A stretch of 64,000 nucleotides of DNA, from NCBI GenBank assembly GCA_032622095.1, contig CP136061.1, positions 236,241,815-236,305,814 of the forward strand, written 5' to 3'. Of the stretch, positions 12,370 through 24,283 are shown one piece after another. The translations under genes and the position numbers were made by a program. Position 1 is the stretch's first letter, and each line of letters opens with the position of its first letter. The notes under the pieces were generated by a model. It was not told the DNA's origin, searched no databases, and was given only the letters and a program-made list of their open reading frames with translations. The stretch is from Siphonodentalium dalli (taxonomy: Eukaryota; Mollusca; Scaphopoda; Gadilida; Siphonodentaliidae).

Positions 12370-12770
12370 TTATCCCTTTACCCAACAGAACGGCCCTGTG
12401 CCAATGCATTCTCTTATATATGCGAGTCGACCATAGGTCGCCTCGCATATATAAGAGAATGCATTGGCTTAACACATTAAAAATTATAAAATTGTTAAAG
12501 AATGTAAGAAAAAATGGTAAAAAGTGTTAAAAAAAGATTTTTTTTTAGGCCAATGCATTCTCTTATATATGCGAGGCGACCTATGGTCGACTCGCATATA
12601 TAAGAGAATGCATTGGCACAGGGCATAACTGTAACTATCACAATGTGGTCAAGGAGCCGGTTCCAATGATATCCATATTTGTATGGTTTTATTGAGACAG
12701 ACCGAAGATATTTTAGGCTGTTGAAGCTTTATTTGGCCGGTTTTGTCCGGTTTGTTGGGTAAAGGGTTAA
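12370..12770 (+). mobile_element. TTAA hairpin MITE, copy A
   Basis: 401-bp non-autonomous element with inverted ends CCCTTTACCCAACA and TGTTGGGTAAAGGG. The right flank is TTAA; the left is TTAT, one change away. Inside are two perfect 69-bp hairpins in opposite orientation, each with 27-bp arms beginning GCCAATGCATTCTC and a 15-nt palindromic loop (TCGACCATAGGTCGC or its complement). An A/T-rich spacer of about 80 bp separates them. The right third (about 165 bp) is unique family sequence. The TTAA target and C-run end suggest mobilisation by a piggyBac-type transposase (inference). Confidence 0.85.
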
Positions 12771-13269
12771 ATGCTAGAACGGAATTATGATAGAAGCCAC
12801 TATATTAACTACAAATGCAGGATTTTGAACAAGTAGCCACTATTCCTTGTCAACACAAACCCATTGCGGTGGAGGGAAACCATTTCCTATTGCGAAAACA
12901 AAGTGATGACCATGCCACAGCCAATTAAGCAATATAGTTGCCAGAGCATCTAAGTTTTATTAGTCTACAATGAATTATACAATGAATTATCAAAATCAGT
13001 TAATATGTCTAATGAAACACTCCTAATTTCAGTTATTATGTATAATAACTGAACATTTCAGGTTTATATATATTAACTGAGTGAATCAGGTATTACACAT
13101 AATAACTGAAAATTTCAGTTATTATACATAATAACTGATAATACGTATTAACTGTAACATATATACATATGTATGACGTGTTAACAAGTGTTAAAATAAA
13201 TCTATTTTATTACTGCGGTAGTTTTTATTTTAACATTATACTAGAGTTATTTCTCTTATTCCCCATATG
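12771..13269. other. gene-free stretch with palindromic-word array
   Basis: Positions 12990-13160 repeat CAGTTATTATGTATAATAAC or shorter variants about five times, with several words self-complementary. The layout matches the arrays at 2826 and 57130 but the sequence is unrelated. Confidence 0.55.
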
Positions 13270-15320
13270 GGCACGGGGTTGAATATGGCTACCAGCCCAC
13301 TGCGATGTGTACGATTCTCCTAATGTGGCATCATGTTTGCCGCGGGGTGCATCCCGTGAGGTGTGGTGTATGAGTTCTGGAGAAACTATGGCGGCCGTAT
13401 CACGTGAGTCATCGACCTGCGGGTACGGGTTAGATCATAGTCCTCGTTGGTCCTACATCTCTTCAGGACGGGCGATTGAGTTAACTCGGCTCTATCAATC
13501 GGCTAGTCGCGCATTTCTACAGTGTTTAGGATTAGATTTCTGTCATCTGTGATATGTGGGTTCCTGGTGTCTAGCTGTGTATTATTTTATCGTGTATGTT
13601 GTTTCTTTCGTGGCATATCTCTTTTTATTATATGCTAAGCTATCAAATAGTAGTATTTTTGCATCAGATACCAATCGTTATCCGTCTAGTGCGATATAGA
13701 TATCTCACTCGTATCCATCCGCGCTAAAATTAAAAGTGATTAGGTTTCTTGATGGAAGACTAAGCTAAAAGTCCCTGAGTGTTCAGTTTGAAACAATTGT
13801 GATATATGATCAATTAAATTATTTTGTTAAACATACTATGAGGTTAATCCTTTTATCCCTCAACCAATCTGTCTGAAAATGGAACTATTGTAATATGCAC
13901 AAGCTCGTTACCATGGTTAATTGTGCTTGGGTATACAAATTTGATCTCGTTACTCTTCTTTCGAGTTGAGTCATGGTCCAACTGAGCGGAGCATATAATA
14001 AACAGAGCATATAATAAACAGAACATCTACACTTTTTTGGTTGGACATGGTTATTATCTCATTCGTGATGAAAAAAAAGAAAAGAATTTCCACTCGTAGC
14101 AGGGCCACTCGTTGAAATTCGTCTTCATAACTATTATAAGTTTCAATATTCTAATGTTCACGCCTGATGCTGAGGTCTATCCTCAGTACTTTGTTCTTGG
14201 GTTTGATGCGAATGCCAAGAGACCTTCTGTGTTTGACACTGATAAAACGCAACAAAGCATAGCTGCACAATTAAAACCATTGTCAAACCAATCAGGACTG
14301 GGCCACTAAGTAGCTCTTTTCTGATTGAATATTCAAGAAAAATTCAATCTGGCCCTTTTATGCAATTAACATATATTGCACAAACACAAGTGTTGATTAC
14401 TAAAGACAAGACATTGAACAGTAGCAGAGCTGTCTTGAGAACTCGCGATATAGCTGATACCGCGTCAGAGTCGGCACCAAATGGAGTTACAGATGTATGT
14501 AGATTTTCAAAGACAGTTGATGGACAAAAGGTTCTTTTGAACAGTTCTCTTCTGGCCTTAAAACGGTGCGAACATGTGAAGATTTGGCACATGAAGTTAG
14601 ATTTAAGTACTTATGTTCCCAATCCATTACGATGTTTTAACTGTCAGGTATATGGTCATGGTCAGGAACATTGTAAAGGCAAATAAATCACATTCGCTGT
14701 TCTAATTATGGACATGACCATAAGGATTGCACAAAACCAAAAACAATTATGTCAAGGTTCACATGTTGCAATGGATCGTTCATGTCCCATGAACTCAAAT
14801 TCAAAGATTTAAGGCTGAGCAACATGTATCCTATTTAGAAGCAAAGACAATAGTTGGTGCTCGACCATCTGTTCAATCAATCACATACTCGTTTCTACAA
14901 ACAAGCGTGCTGATGTCAGCACTCAGACAGACAACAATCTGACCAACATCATTCGTATATCGCAAACAACACATCACTCCGGTTCCTGACCTTGTGTCGC
15001 AGGCCATGGAGACATCTACCGAAGTTGCAACAGTTGTTCCAAAAATAAACTCAAATTGAGCGAGCCACTACAACACATCCTAATTTAAGGCTATTTATGT
15101 TCATCCTGTTGCTTAAAAAAATAAATCTCCAAAATCACTCAAGCGTTTCGAAACTCAGAAACAGCGGTTCATATTTGAACTTTCAAAGTTTGACCAGATG
15201 CTTGATGAGAAACGATTAACTCTAAAAGACACCAAAAAGTATTTGTGGATATAAGCTGTCGGTTGGGTGATAGATGATATTCTGTCCCACACACTCGACC
15301 ATCAGCTTGGCGCATTAGTA
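13270..15320 (+). pseudogene. non-LTR retrotransposon ORF1 (gag-like), decayed copy 1
   Basis: The best-preserved frame, 14360-14686, reads ...GVTDVCRFSKTVDGQ... then STYVPNPLRCFNCQVYGHGQ with HC, a CCHC zinc knuckle. Such proteins bind element RNA; this gag layout is known from Jockey/CR1-type ORF1. Upstream, 14112-14309 carries an in-frame part ending in a stop, and downstream the frame is broken after the first knuckle. The 5' part (13270-13460, with CGACCTGCGGGTACGG) and the 3' part (15150-15310, with TCGACCATCAGCTTGGCGCA) align with the copy at 58190-61515. No ORF2 (endonuclease/RT) follows. It is non-functional. Assignment to gag-like ORF1 is firm, to a clade less so. Confidence 0.75.
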
Positions 15321-15894
15321 TAGTGGAGTCCCTTAGGGGTTTAATCGTGACATTAGTGACTAAAGCATGAAACTTTAAAGATATGTTGCTTATTCATAGG
15401 GAAAACTTTTTGGAGGGGGGTGCCCGGGTGGGGAGTCCTTTGTCGGGATAAAATCAGGTTTCCATGGCAACGGTATCAAATATTTGGAGAAAAATTGAAA
15501 AAGGCCACTGTTGAGAACCAACGAGCCTTGTGTTTGAAGAATTTATGTTAACTCACAGTGCCAATAATGGTCCATCAAACGGACTGAGCCACTATGACAT
15601 AAAGGGTCAAGGTCAATTACTAAGGTCAAGGTCATTGAAAAAAATGTGATATTTTGGTCTATTTTTTTATAATTGTCTCCTATTCTGCTACCCCTAGTGC
15701 CTTAGACATAAAAGCAATCCCCACCATAATGCACAAAAAGTAGGGAGCAATCACCGTGTTCAATTTGATCTATGAAGCATTTGGTATACTTCAGTAAGTG
15801 TCACCACATGACAGTATTTATTTGATGCATAATCACATTTTAAGTATTTGTTTTATAGTATTTGTGGCAGTACACCAGTCACGATGCTTTTCCC
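15321..15894. repeat. unidentified repeat, left of MITE copy B
   Basis: The block ACTAAAGCATGA...GTTGCTTA...GGAGGGGGG at 15355-15420 recurs at 16330-16405, on the other side of the MITE. Both belong to one dispersed repeat. No gene. Confidence 0.5.
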
Positions 15895-16294
15895 TTAACC
15901 CTTTACCCAACAGAAGGGCCCTGTGCCAATGCATTCTCTTATATATGCGAGTCGACCATAGGTCGCCTCGCATATATAAGAGAATGCATTGGCTTAACAC
16001 ATTAAAAATTATAAAATTGTTAAAGAATGTAAGACAAAATGGTAAAAAGTGTTAAAAAAAGATTTTTTTTAGGCCATTGCATTCTCTTATATATGCGAGG
16101 CGACCTATGGTCGACTCGCATATATAAGAGAATGCATTGGCACAGGGCATAACTGTAACTATCACAATGTGGTCAAGAAGCCGGTTCCAATGATATCCAT
16201 ATTTGTATGGTTCTATTGAGACAGACCGAAGATATTTTAGGCTGTTGAAGCTTTATTTGGCCTGTTTTGGCCGGTTTGTTGGGTAAAGGGTTAA
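15895..16294 (+). mobile_element. TTAA hairpin MITE, copy B
   Basis: 400-bp copy with intact TTAA on both sides (15895-15898, 16291-16294) and ends CCCTTTACCCAACA / TGTTGGGTAAAGGG. Hairpins lie at 15925-15993 and 16073-16141. One arm of the second hairpin has a single change (GCCATTGC). Otherwise nearly identical to copy A and in the same orientation. Confidence 0.9.
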
Positions 16295-17190
16295 TATACC
16301 ATCAGACCAAATAAATATGATTTGGTGACTTTAGCAACTAAAGCATGACACTTCACCATATTTGTTGCTTAGTTATAGTGGAAACGTTTTGGAGGGGGGC
16401 AGGTGAGGGATCATGCATCAGGATCAAATCTGCACTGTTAACGTCATGTTGGCCTGTGATGATTGAATAAAACATACATGAATGCAAAAAAAATGAAATC
16501 GGTTCAAATCTGTTTGAGTTATCAAGCTGGACAAACTAAAATCACGAGAAATTGACAAACTGAGGTTGAAAACTCAGACACAATGGAAAGAAAAAAACGT
16601 CATTGGACAATGTTTTAAGGCATTTGTGATGGAAAAACCTCCATACCAAATTTAATTCAGATCCGACAACCCCAATGGCTGAGATATCTGCACGAAGAGA
16701 CAAAAGGAAATAATTTCCAGATAAACAAAGAATGATAACTCTAAAATGGAAAATGTGAACAACATCATTTGCCCCTCTTTTGGAAGCAGTCATGAAGTAC
16801 ATTATCAAGATTGGTAACAATCGGACGAGGGATGTGCCTGTAGGGTGTGCCAAAGCATTTAGTCATGTAAAGAGAAAAATCCTTGTTCACACTAAGTCAT
16901 TTACTCAATAAGGGTCGTAAATCTGGAGAGAAAAAAAACAATGGACGAAACCCGCTTTTTGTTAATAGTCTCCCAATGTTGGCTCATCGGCATACCGATC
17001 ATTAACATCCGATTGACGATGACCAAGATATCGAGCTTCAAAGTTGTTACGGACAAACTCACAGACGGAGCCCATCACCCACCAAACTTCATTTGCGGAG
17101 GATAATAAACATAAAGTCGAGTATACTTGAAGTTTTAATATGTGGCTGACTCAGGCTGAGGCCCAAACGTGGCTGTTGAATCTCAAATGG
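16295..17190 (+). repeat. dispersed repeat, copy 1
   Basis: Positions 16429-17190 align with 40573-41310: both contain GTTAACGTCAT, GACAAACTAAAATCACGAGA, GAGATATCTGCACGAA, CAATGGACGAAACCCGCT and TTCAAAGTTGTTACGGA in the same order. A TTAA MITE lies just upstream in both cases, in opposite orientation. The GGACAAACTCACAGACGGAG tail resembles a decayed microsatellite. The short minus-strand frame at 16542-16853 has no recognisable domain. Confidence 0.65.
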
Positions 17191-17695
17191 ATGGATGACT
17201 AAATGAGTTCAAAATATTAAAACAAAAACAATATTAGGGGTAACTAAACTATAATTATTTCAAATTACAATATATTCTAGATTACTATTGTTGTTTTTCA
17301 ACTGTTTGGGGTAATTTCTGTTAGAAAATCTCTGAAGTATTAATGTATACCAGGCCATTTGTGTCAAAATGCACCAGTATCACAAAATATGATGCATCTG
17401 ATATCGTAGGGAATGTTGGAAATACAGCTTACAATGTAATGTTTTGCTTAAATGTGTTAGAAAGTATCAATTGTGCACGAGGTATTGGCGAAAGAGGGGC
17501 AAAAATAGACTGCCTTATACATCATTATGATCCAGCTCACACCATTGCCAACTTGGCTTTCCATACCAAAAAATAGTCACAAAATCCAAATGGCCACATA
17601 TTTGTGTTCAACTGATGGAGGGTGCCTTCAACTCAATAGATCTGTAGCTACAACAGACGGTCCCTATCCTCATCCTGGAATCCTAATATATAAGA
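17191..17695. other. gene-free stretch
   Basis: A short open frame at 17343-17576 has no recognisable domain or splice context. Nothing else is seen. Confidence 0.4.
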
Positions 17696-18379
17696 CTAGC
17701 CGATGAGCCCGACGTTGTCCGGGCTATTCAAAAACCAAATTTCAAGTCGATAGCTCTACCCAGCCCGACGTTGTCCGTGCTATTCAAAAACCAAATTTCA
17801 AGTCGATAGCTCTACCCGTTTCCGAGATCTGGTCTGCGCATGCGCGAAGCTGGCGTCGCACGGGCTCGGCGATCCGATAAAATTCGTATCCGGGGCAAGA
17901 TACATTCACATACCAAATTTCAAGTCGATAGCTCCACCCGTTTCCGAGATCTCGTCTGCGCATGCGCGAAGCTGGCGTCGCACGGGCTCGGCGACCCGAT
18001 AAAATTCGTATCCGGGGCAAGATACATTCACATACCAAATTTCAAGTCGATAGCTCCACCCGTTTCTGAGATCTCGTCTGCGCATGCGCGAAGCTGGCAT
18101 CGCACGGGCTCGGCGACCCGATAAAATTCGTATCCGGGGCAAGATACATTCACAAAGCAAATTTCAAGTCGATAGCTCCACCCGTTTCCGAGATCTCGTC
18201 TGCGCATGCGCGAAGTGGGCGCCGCACGGGCTCGCCAATACGACAACGTCCACCGCCTGGTCAAACTACACACACGTACCAAGTTTCGTCCCGATCGGTC
18301 GAGAATCGTAGATTTGTATAAATGACAGACAAACAGACAGACAGACAAACAGACAGAGGTCTTCAAAATATATATGAGA
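17696..18379 (-). mobile_element. Helitron-like non-autonomous element with 122-bp repeats
   Basis: Read on the minus strand, the element starts TCTCATATATATTTTGAAGA after host A (18380). It has a microsatellite of GACA/GACAAACA type, then about three 122-bp tandem units containing GCGCATGCGCAGACGAGATC, and ends with a GC-rich hairpin followed by CTAG, with host T next (17695). A/T insertion, TC start, hairpin and CTRR end are Helitron hallmarks. The hairpin module GCCCGGACAACGTCGGGC occurs twice, about 55 bp apart. No Rep/helicase gene is present. Tandem core and microsatellite head recall bivalve 'pearl' elements. All open frames here are repeat translations. Confidence 0.8.
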
Positions 18380-19046
18380 TGCCACAGTAATTATATTTGT
18401 TTGCTTTATTAGTTTTGACTTCTGGTGATTGGCATAATTTCGATCACTTTCCAGTTAATTTTCTCAATCAAATATATCTTTTAAAAATGTGGATGTGATG
18501 TCAAAAAATGGTTCAATTATATTCCTATATCCTTGTGAAATTTCATGTCAATTGGAAACATAGTATTGCAATGGTCGGCATTTATCGGAGAGAGGGGTAT
18601 AAAAACTCATTCGGCCATCTTTGACACGTTTAGGACATCCTTAATAGGAGATTTTTGTGGCCAAATATCGACTTTTCAAAGAGGACGTTTTAACAGGACG
18701 TTTTAACACCTTTTGTAGCAAAAAATACACACGACCGTCTCTAATAGATCGCATCCTTACTCCCGACACCCAAAAGCGGAAGATAATAAAGAGCATTATG
18801 AAGTATGATTGTTTTCAAAGGTAAGTTATGGATTCGAGTGTGTTATTTTACGCTGTTTGTGCGTTAATAATGGTGATTTCAAGTCATAGTAAGTAGACAA
18901 GTATGTTTGTGTAAATAGGTTCATATTGAACATATATATTCACATATGTTCATATTGGACTTACACCCTTTACAATAGTACCACCTAGGGCGTATTTGAG
19001 TTTTAAAATAATGCCAATATGAGCTCTTTTCGCGAAATTATAAAAT
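18380..19046. other. gene-free stretch
   Basis: No recognised gene. A 13-bp direct duplication GAGGACGTTTTAACAGGACGTTTTAAC lies near 18680-18707. I see no other structure. Confidence 0.4.
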
Positions 19047-19950
19047 AAGTCGTAATGTTCTATGTTCACGAGAACAGGCTGGAAGTTATAAAATAAGCCA
19101 TAATGTTCTATATTCATGAGAACAGACTGGAAATTATAAAATAAGCCTAATGTTCTATATTCAAGGGAACAGGCTGGAAATTATAAAATAAGCCGTAATG
19201 TTCTATATTCATGAGAACAGGCTGGAAATTATCAAATAAGCCGTACGGTAATGTTCTATATTCACGGGAACAGGCTGGAAAGTATTAAATAAGCCGTATT
19301 GTTCTATATATTCAAGAGAACAGGCTGGAAATTATAAAATAAGCCGTAATGTTCTATGTTCACGCGAACAAGCTGGAAATTATAAAATAAGCCGTAATGT
19401 ATCTATATGCATGAGAACAGGATGGAAATTATAAAATAAGCCGTAATGTTATATATTCATGAGAACAGGCTGGAAATTATAAAATAAGCCGTAATGTTCT
19501 ATATTCATGAGAACAGGCTGGAAATTATAAAATAGGCCGTACGGTAATGTTCTATATTCAAGGGAACAGGCTGGAAATTATCAAATAAGCCGTAATGTTC
19601 GCGAGAACAGGCTGGAAATAATAGAATAAGCCGTAATGTTCTATATTCATGAGAACAGGCTGGAAATTATAAAATAAGCCGTAATGTTCTATATTCATGA
19701 GAACAGGCTGGAAATTATAAAATAAGTCGTAATGTTCTATATTCATGAGAACAGGCTCGAAATTTTAAAATAAGCCGTAATGTTCTATATTCACGGGAAC
19801 AGGCTGGAAATTATCAAATAAGTCGTAATGTTCTATATATTCATGAGAACAGGCTTGAAATTATAAAATAAGCCGTAATGTTCTATATTCATGAGAACAG
19901 GCTGGAAATTATAAAATAAGTCGTAATGTTCATGAGAACAGGTTGGAAAA
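19047..19950. repeat. 48-bp satellite, about 19 units
   Basis: The unit contains CGTAATGTTCTATATTCATG, then AGAACAGGCTGGAAATTATA and AAATAAGC. The word GTTCT...AGAAC inside each unit is self-complementary. About 19 units are countable, with variants such as CGTACGGTAATG insertions (twice) and short units lacking TATATT (twice). Recurrent variants suggest higher-order shuffling. No coding content, although the minus strand stays open through several units. Confidence 0.9.
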
Positions 19951-20379
19951 TTAAGTGTTATTAACATGCAAAATGTTGATTAACTCACGATGAAATATGA
20001 CAGGGCATCTTTAACGGCGTAATAGTTATTTTACCTGTAATAATTAGTTTAGTGTTTGTGTTTTGCGGATGATTAAAGTCGATCTAGTCATCGACCTGCA
20101 TGGTGACCAAAAGTCTGGCACCACGCGTGTCGCAGATACTGTTCCAGTTTCGAATTTCCTAAATCCACATTCTGTGTGAACCGAATTACGAACTTTGGGA
20201 TATCCCATTGGCGCCGATGTAGTGGAAAACTACAATCAAACCCTTATACCTTTGATAAAAACGTCAAATTTGTAATTGCCCAGTCGATAATATAGACCAC
20301 TAAATTAAGCGAAAATTATTAAATTTGATCTGTCAAGTCGGAAATACAGACTGATGTTAGTAATCGGTGGAGGTGTTCA

Positions 20380-20600
20380 ATATTTAGGTAGATAATCAGC
20401 TTAGAATAACCTCAATTTGAGTCGTTAATGTGCTGAAAATGACAGCGTTTTAGTCACATTTTCGACTCATAATGAGGCCATTCTAAGCAGATTAAGTGCG
20501 GACAATGACACAAGTAAGCCAACTCACGACTTTTCAGGTGTACGCTTTTTAGCATGTGTTTCACTGTGGCCCGCGCCATAAAACGAAATAACGGGTATGT
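20380..20600 (-). repeat. fold-back MITE family, copy beside the retrotransposon 3' end
   Basis: Inverted arms: GATAATCAGCTTAGAATAAC at the left and TTCTAAGCAGATTAAG at the right. The outer right part (GGCTTACTTGTGTCATTGTC on the minus strand) matches 35450-35535 on the plus strand, and the arms match 38636-38750. The 3' end of the adjacent retrotransposon lies just beyond. Confidence 0.6.
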
Positions 20601-20875
20601 ATCCAATATCTGCTTATTTACTTTAAACATATTTTAATGTATTTAGAAACAAAATATACATAGGGATCAGGGCACAAGTTACAAAACTTACAAACTTGCC
20701 CCTCTCCTAATACAATCATGGAACATACATAAAAATACATAGCAGATATAGAAAACTGTTTATAAAGAAGAGTGCAGAGTGTGTGTGCTGCGGATGTCGG
20801 GTTTCCATCTGTATTCCAATCTCGGTTATGAAGAAAACGCTAGAACTCAGTGAGTTGAAAGATGAATAGCGAAAT
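20601..20875 (-). other. 3' untranslated part of the retrotransposon
   Basis: After the stop codon at 20876 the minus strand continues about 240 bp to an A/T-rich end with AAATACATTAAAATATG near 20625-20650, a plausible 3' terminus. The exact end and target duplication could not be fixed because another repeat abuts it. Confidence 0.55.
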
Positions 20876-23800
20876 TTACCATACATGGGTTTGTTCAAAA
20901 CGCTCTGTTTTAGCTATAAAAGATTGAGTAATGCGGAAAAGAGTAGTGTTCTTTTGATTTGATATACCTTTTACCCCATATAAGAAATGATTTGCTTCTA
21001 ATGATTGAAAGCCATTAATACTTAAATTTCGGTAAAAGTCAATTCTCTGATCTACAAATAAAGGGCAAACATGAAAATAGTGATTGGCGTCTTCAATGTC
21101 TAAGTTACAGGGGCATATAGGCGAATCTGATATGTGATTATCAAACATATCCGAACGGAGATCACTACACTGATTCCGAATTTTACAGTGTATTGTATTA
21201 ATTTTCCTTTTTCCTGTATAAAAATAAGAGGGTGGTTTTATTATTGGATCTATAATCCCTAAATTGGCTTTGAAATCGGAAATAGAGGTTGCATTGATTA
21301 CATACACAGGTAATTTGTTCCATTCCAGAACAACAGATGGGAGAAATGACTGTTTAAAATGCTCGGTGTTAGCGAAATAGGAATAAAATTTATTTGGAAA
21401 TCTAAGATTATAATCCGATCGTTCTCTGGAGCGTGCCGGTAGGAGATATGTCAGATACAAAGGGGCGTCTTCATTGATAATTCTGTAAATTGCTTGCAAA
21501 TGGCGATGTTGCCTACGCCTGTGTAGTGTCCGCCAACCTACCTCAAGCCATAACTTGTTAAGTGATACTGAACGATTTAGGCCGGTTACGATTCTAGCGG
21601 CGTCTTTATGTATTCGGTCGAGTTTTTCCAATAAGTAATCGGGTACTGAATCCCATACGACGTCAGCATAATCCAAAATAGGAAGGATATACGCATTGTA
21701 AATTTTTTCGAGTGTCTTTCTATCGAGATCGTTTTTAAATTTCCTCAATTGTGATAGTCTAGAGGCAGCTTTGTTTGCTGTGTATTCTATTTGTTTGTTC
21801 CATTTTAAGTTTGATTGAAATTCAAGGCCAAGGTGCTTATGCGATTCGTTAAATGAAATAGTTTCGTCCTGGAATATTAAATCTGGGGAATTATCTTGAG
21901 GCACGAATGAGAAGGATATTGCCTTGGTTTTCTTGGGATTGAACGAAACTAACCAGTTGTCTGCCCATAGACTGACCCTTTTGAGGTCCTCATTTAGTTC
22001 TGATTGTAGGATGTTAAGATTGAAGTGAGAAGCTGTGAGACATGTGTCATCAGCATACATTCTAACAGTTGATGTGAGGTTATCTGGTATGTCATTAATG
22101 TATATTAAAAATAGGAAAGGCCCAAGGATTTATCCTTGGGGAACACCCGCTGTGATGGTTTCAAAATCAGAATAAGTGTTATTGATTCGGACCCTTTGCT
22201 TCCTGTTAGTGAGATAGTCCTCCAGCCATTTAGAAAGCGACCCTGTTATCCCATACGCGGTAGTTTTGGCAATCAACCCTCTGTGCCAGACTCTCTCGAA
22301 GGCTTTAGAGATATCACAAAATACTGAACAAGTGTATAGGCCTTTGTCGAGTGTCTGACACAGCTGGTGATAAAGATCAATCATTTGGAATGTAGTGCTG
22401 TGTTTCGGGACGAAACCCGACTGATTTTGAAATAGGAGTTTATTCTCATCGAAAAAGGACGAGATTCTCTTTAGAACTAACTTTTCAAGAATTTTACCCA
22501 GGCATGGTAGAAGGGAAATTGGTCGGTAATTAGCGCTATCTGCGGAATCTCCATTTTTAAAAATAGGAATCACATTGGCTTTCTTCCACTGTGATGGGAA
22601 CTTTCCCGTTTGTAGAGATTTTTTAAAAATTAAGAAAAGAGGGTGGGCTATAGCGTTAGCCGTGCCGTGGAGCATTTTTGGACTAACTCCGTCATAGCCA
22701 TAGGCTTTGTTCGTTTTAAGTGATCTGATCGCAGATATGACATCATCGACTGAAAATTTAAGTTCTGATAATTCTTTATTGCACCGTGAACTGAAATCAG
22801 GTAGTTTGTGATCTTTCTGGTCAATCGTGGAATTTGAGAGGAATTTTGTATTCAGGCACTCGGCTTTTCCCAAATCGTTTGAGACAAAAGATACACCATT
22901 GACTTTAATATCTCCATCCGTAGAATAAATAGGTGGTATTTTTGTTATCTTCTTTTTGTTCAAAAGAAAGTTGATGAGATGCCAGAATTCACGGGGCGAA
23001 GAACTGTCATTTACCCTATCTTCGATATTGTTTTCAAATTTGGCTTTCGCATACTTTTTCATGTTGTTGACTTTGTTCCTCGATTTTTTGTATTTTGTCC
23101 AATTATTTTCAGTGCCAGACTTGATGGCGACCGATCGCAATCTATCTCGACGTCGAATCTCACGTCGGATGTCGCTATTGAACCAAATTTTGTCTTTCGA
23201 TCTTATCGTAACTGTAGTTTGTGGTATAGTGATTCGCATTATTTCAAAGAATTTATCATAGAAAATTTGCACTACCCTATCAATGTCGTTTTCAGGCTGG
23301 AGAAGATCGTCCCAATTTATATCATTTATTAAAATTTCCGCCTTTTGGAAGTCGCCGCGATTATAGTTCCATATTTTCCTTTGGAAGGAAGGGGATGACA
23401 GTTGATCAAATGAGATGGTCGCATAAACACCTAAGTGGTCCGAAATTTCTAAGTCAAGGATGTCGGCATCCCTCACTTGAATGTCAGGGCTTATAATGAT
23501 GGGGTCCAGAAGCGTCGCGGATGTAGCAGTGATTCTGGTCGGGGATGTAATCACATTTCTGAGTGAAAAATAGTCCGTGATATTTTTAAGTTTGGACGAG
23601 GGATCTAGATAATTTGAATTAAAATCCCCAAGTAGTATTACTTTATGGGAAATATCTAACGCTTCAAAAATGGATTCCTCGAAGAGGGTCCAATAGTTTG
23701 GGGCACAGAAGTCCTCTGATCGGTATGATAGACATAAGAGAAATTTTGTAAGTTTACTGCGTATTTCAAACCACATTACAGACGTGTCAAATTCGAGACT

Positions 23801-24283
23801 TTCGATGCGCTTGTATAATAAGTTATCGTCGAAGTATACACAAATACCACCACCATGACAATCCCGATCGGCTCGGACAGGAGGGGTGAATCCTTCAATA
23901 AGAATATTTTCAGATGGGTATGAGGGGTCCAGATGAGTTTCGGTAAAGCATAATATATCATAATCAGATATTATGTGATTTATTTTGTGGATTTTATTCC
24001 GAATGCTTCTTATATTTTGTTGGAAAATGGTCAAAGTGTCGGGATGGTTTTCAGTTATTAATGTCTGGTCTAGTACAGGGCCCGGATTGACATGGACTGA
24101 ACCTGAAATTATAAGAAGCGCTGTAATTAAAACCAGGATCAACGGTAGCCTAATACTTGATCCACGGAATGATTTCAATATGAGAAAGCTGCATGTAACA
24201 TGTTTTATTTTCTGCGACGGGGCTTTCTTCTTTGAATCAAAAATTCCCGTCACTATACGATGCTGCTCGGCAGAGATACCCAT
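20876..24283 (-). pseudogene. non-LTR retrotransposon ORF2 (endonuclease + RT), one nonsense codon
   Basis: One reading frame of 1,135 codons is broken only by TAA at codon 718, within GVPQG-stop-ILGP, where the family normally has Ser; TCA to TAA is one change. Order from ATG at 24283: a hydrophobic stretch about residues 46-60, then SGSVHVNPGP (NPGP 66-69), a degenerate 2A-like motif. An APE-type endonuclease follows: QQNIRS near 90, ETHLD 115, GGG 144-146, GDFN 219-222, SDH 281-283. The reverse transcriptase has NYRPISLLP, then YADD at 743-746. A late Cys/His motif (PCNLDIEDANHYFHVC) is near 1060. Target-primed reverse transcription is the family role. It is a Jockey/CR1/L2-type element (clade unresolved), recent because no frameshift has accumulated. 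No recognisable ORF1 precedes it. Confidence 0.92.

Noticed and set aside
17784-18366. Several overlapping open frames on both strands
   Set aside because: They are the 122-bp tandem units of a Helitron-like element, which stay open because the unit length and composition allow it.
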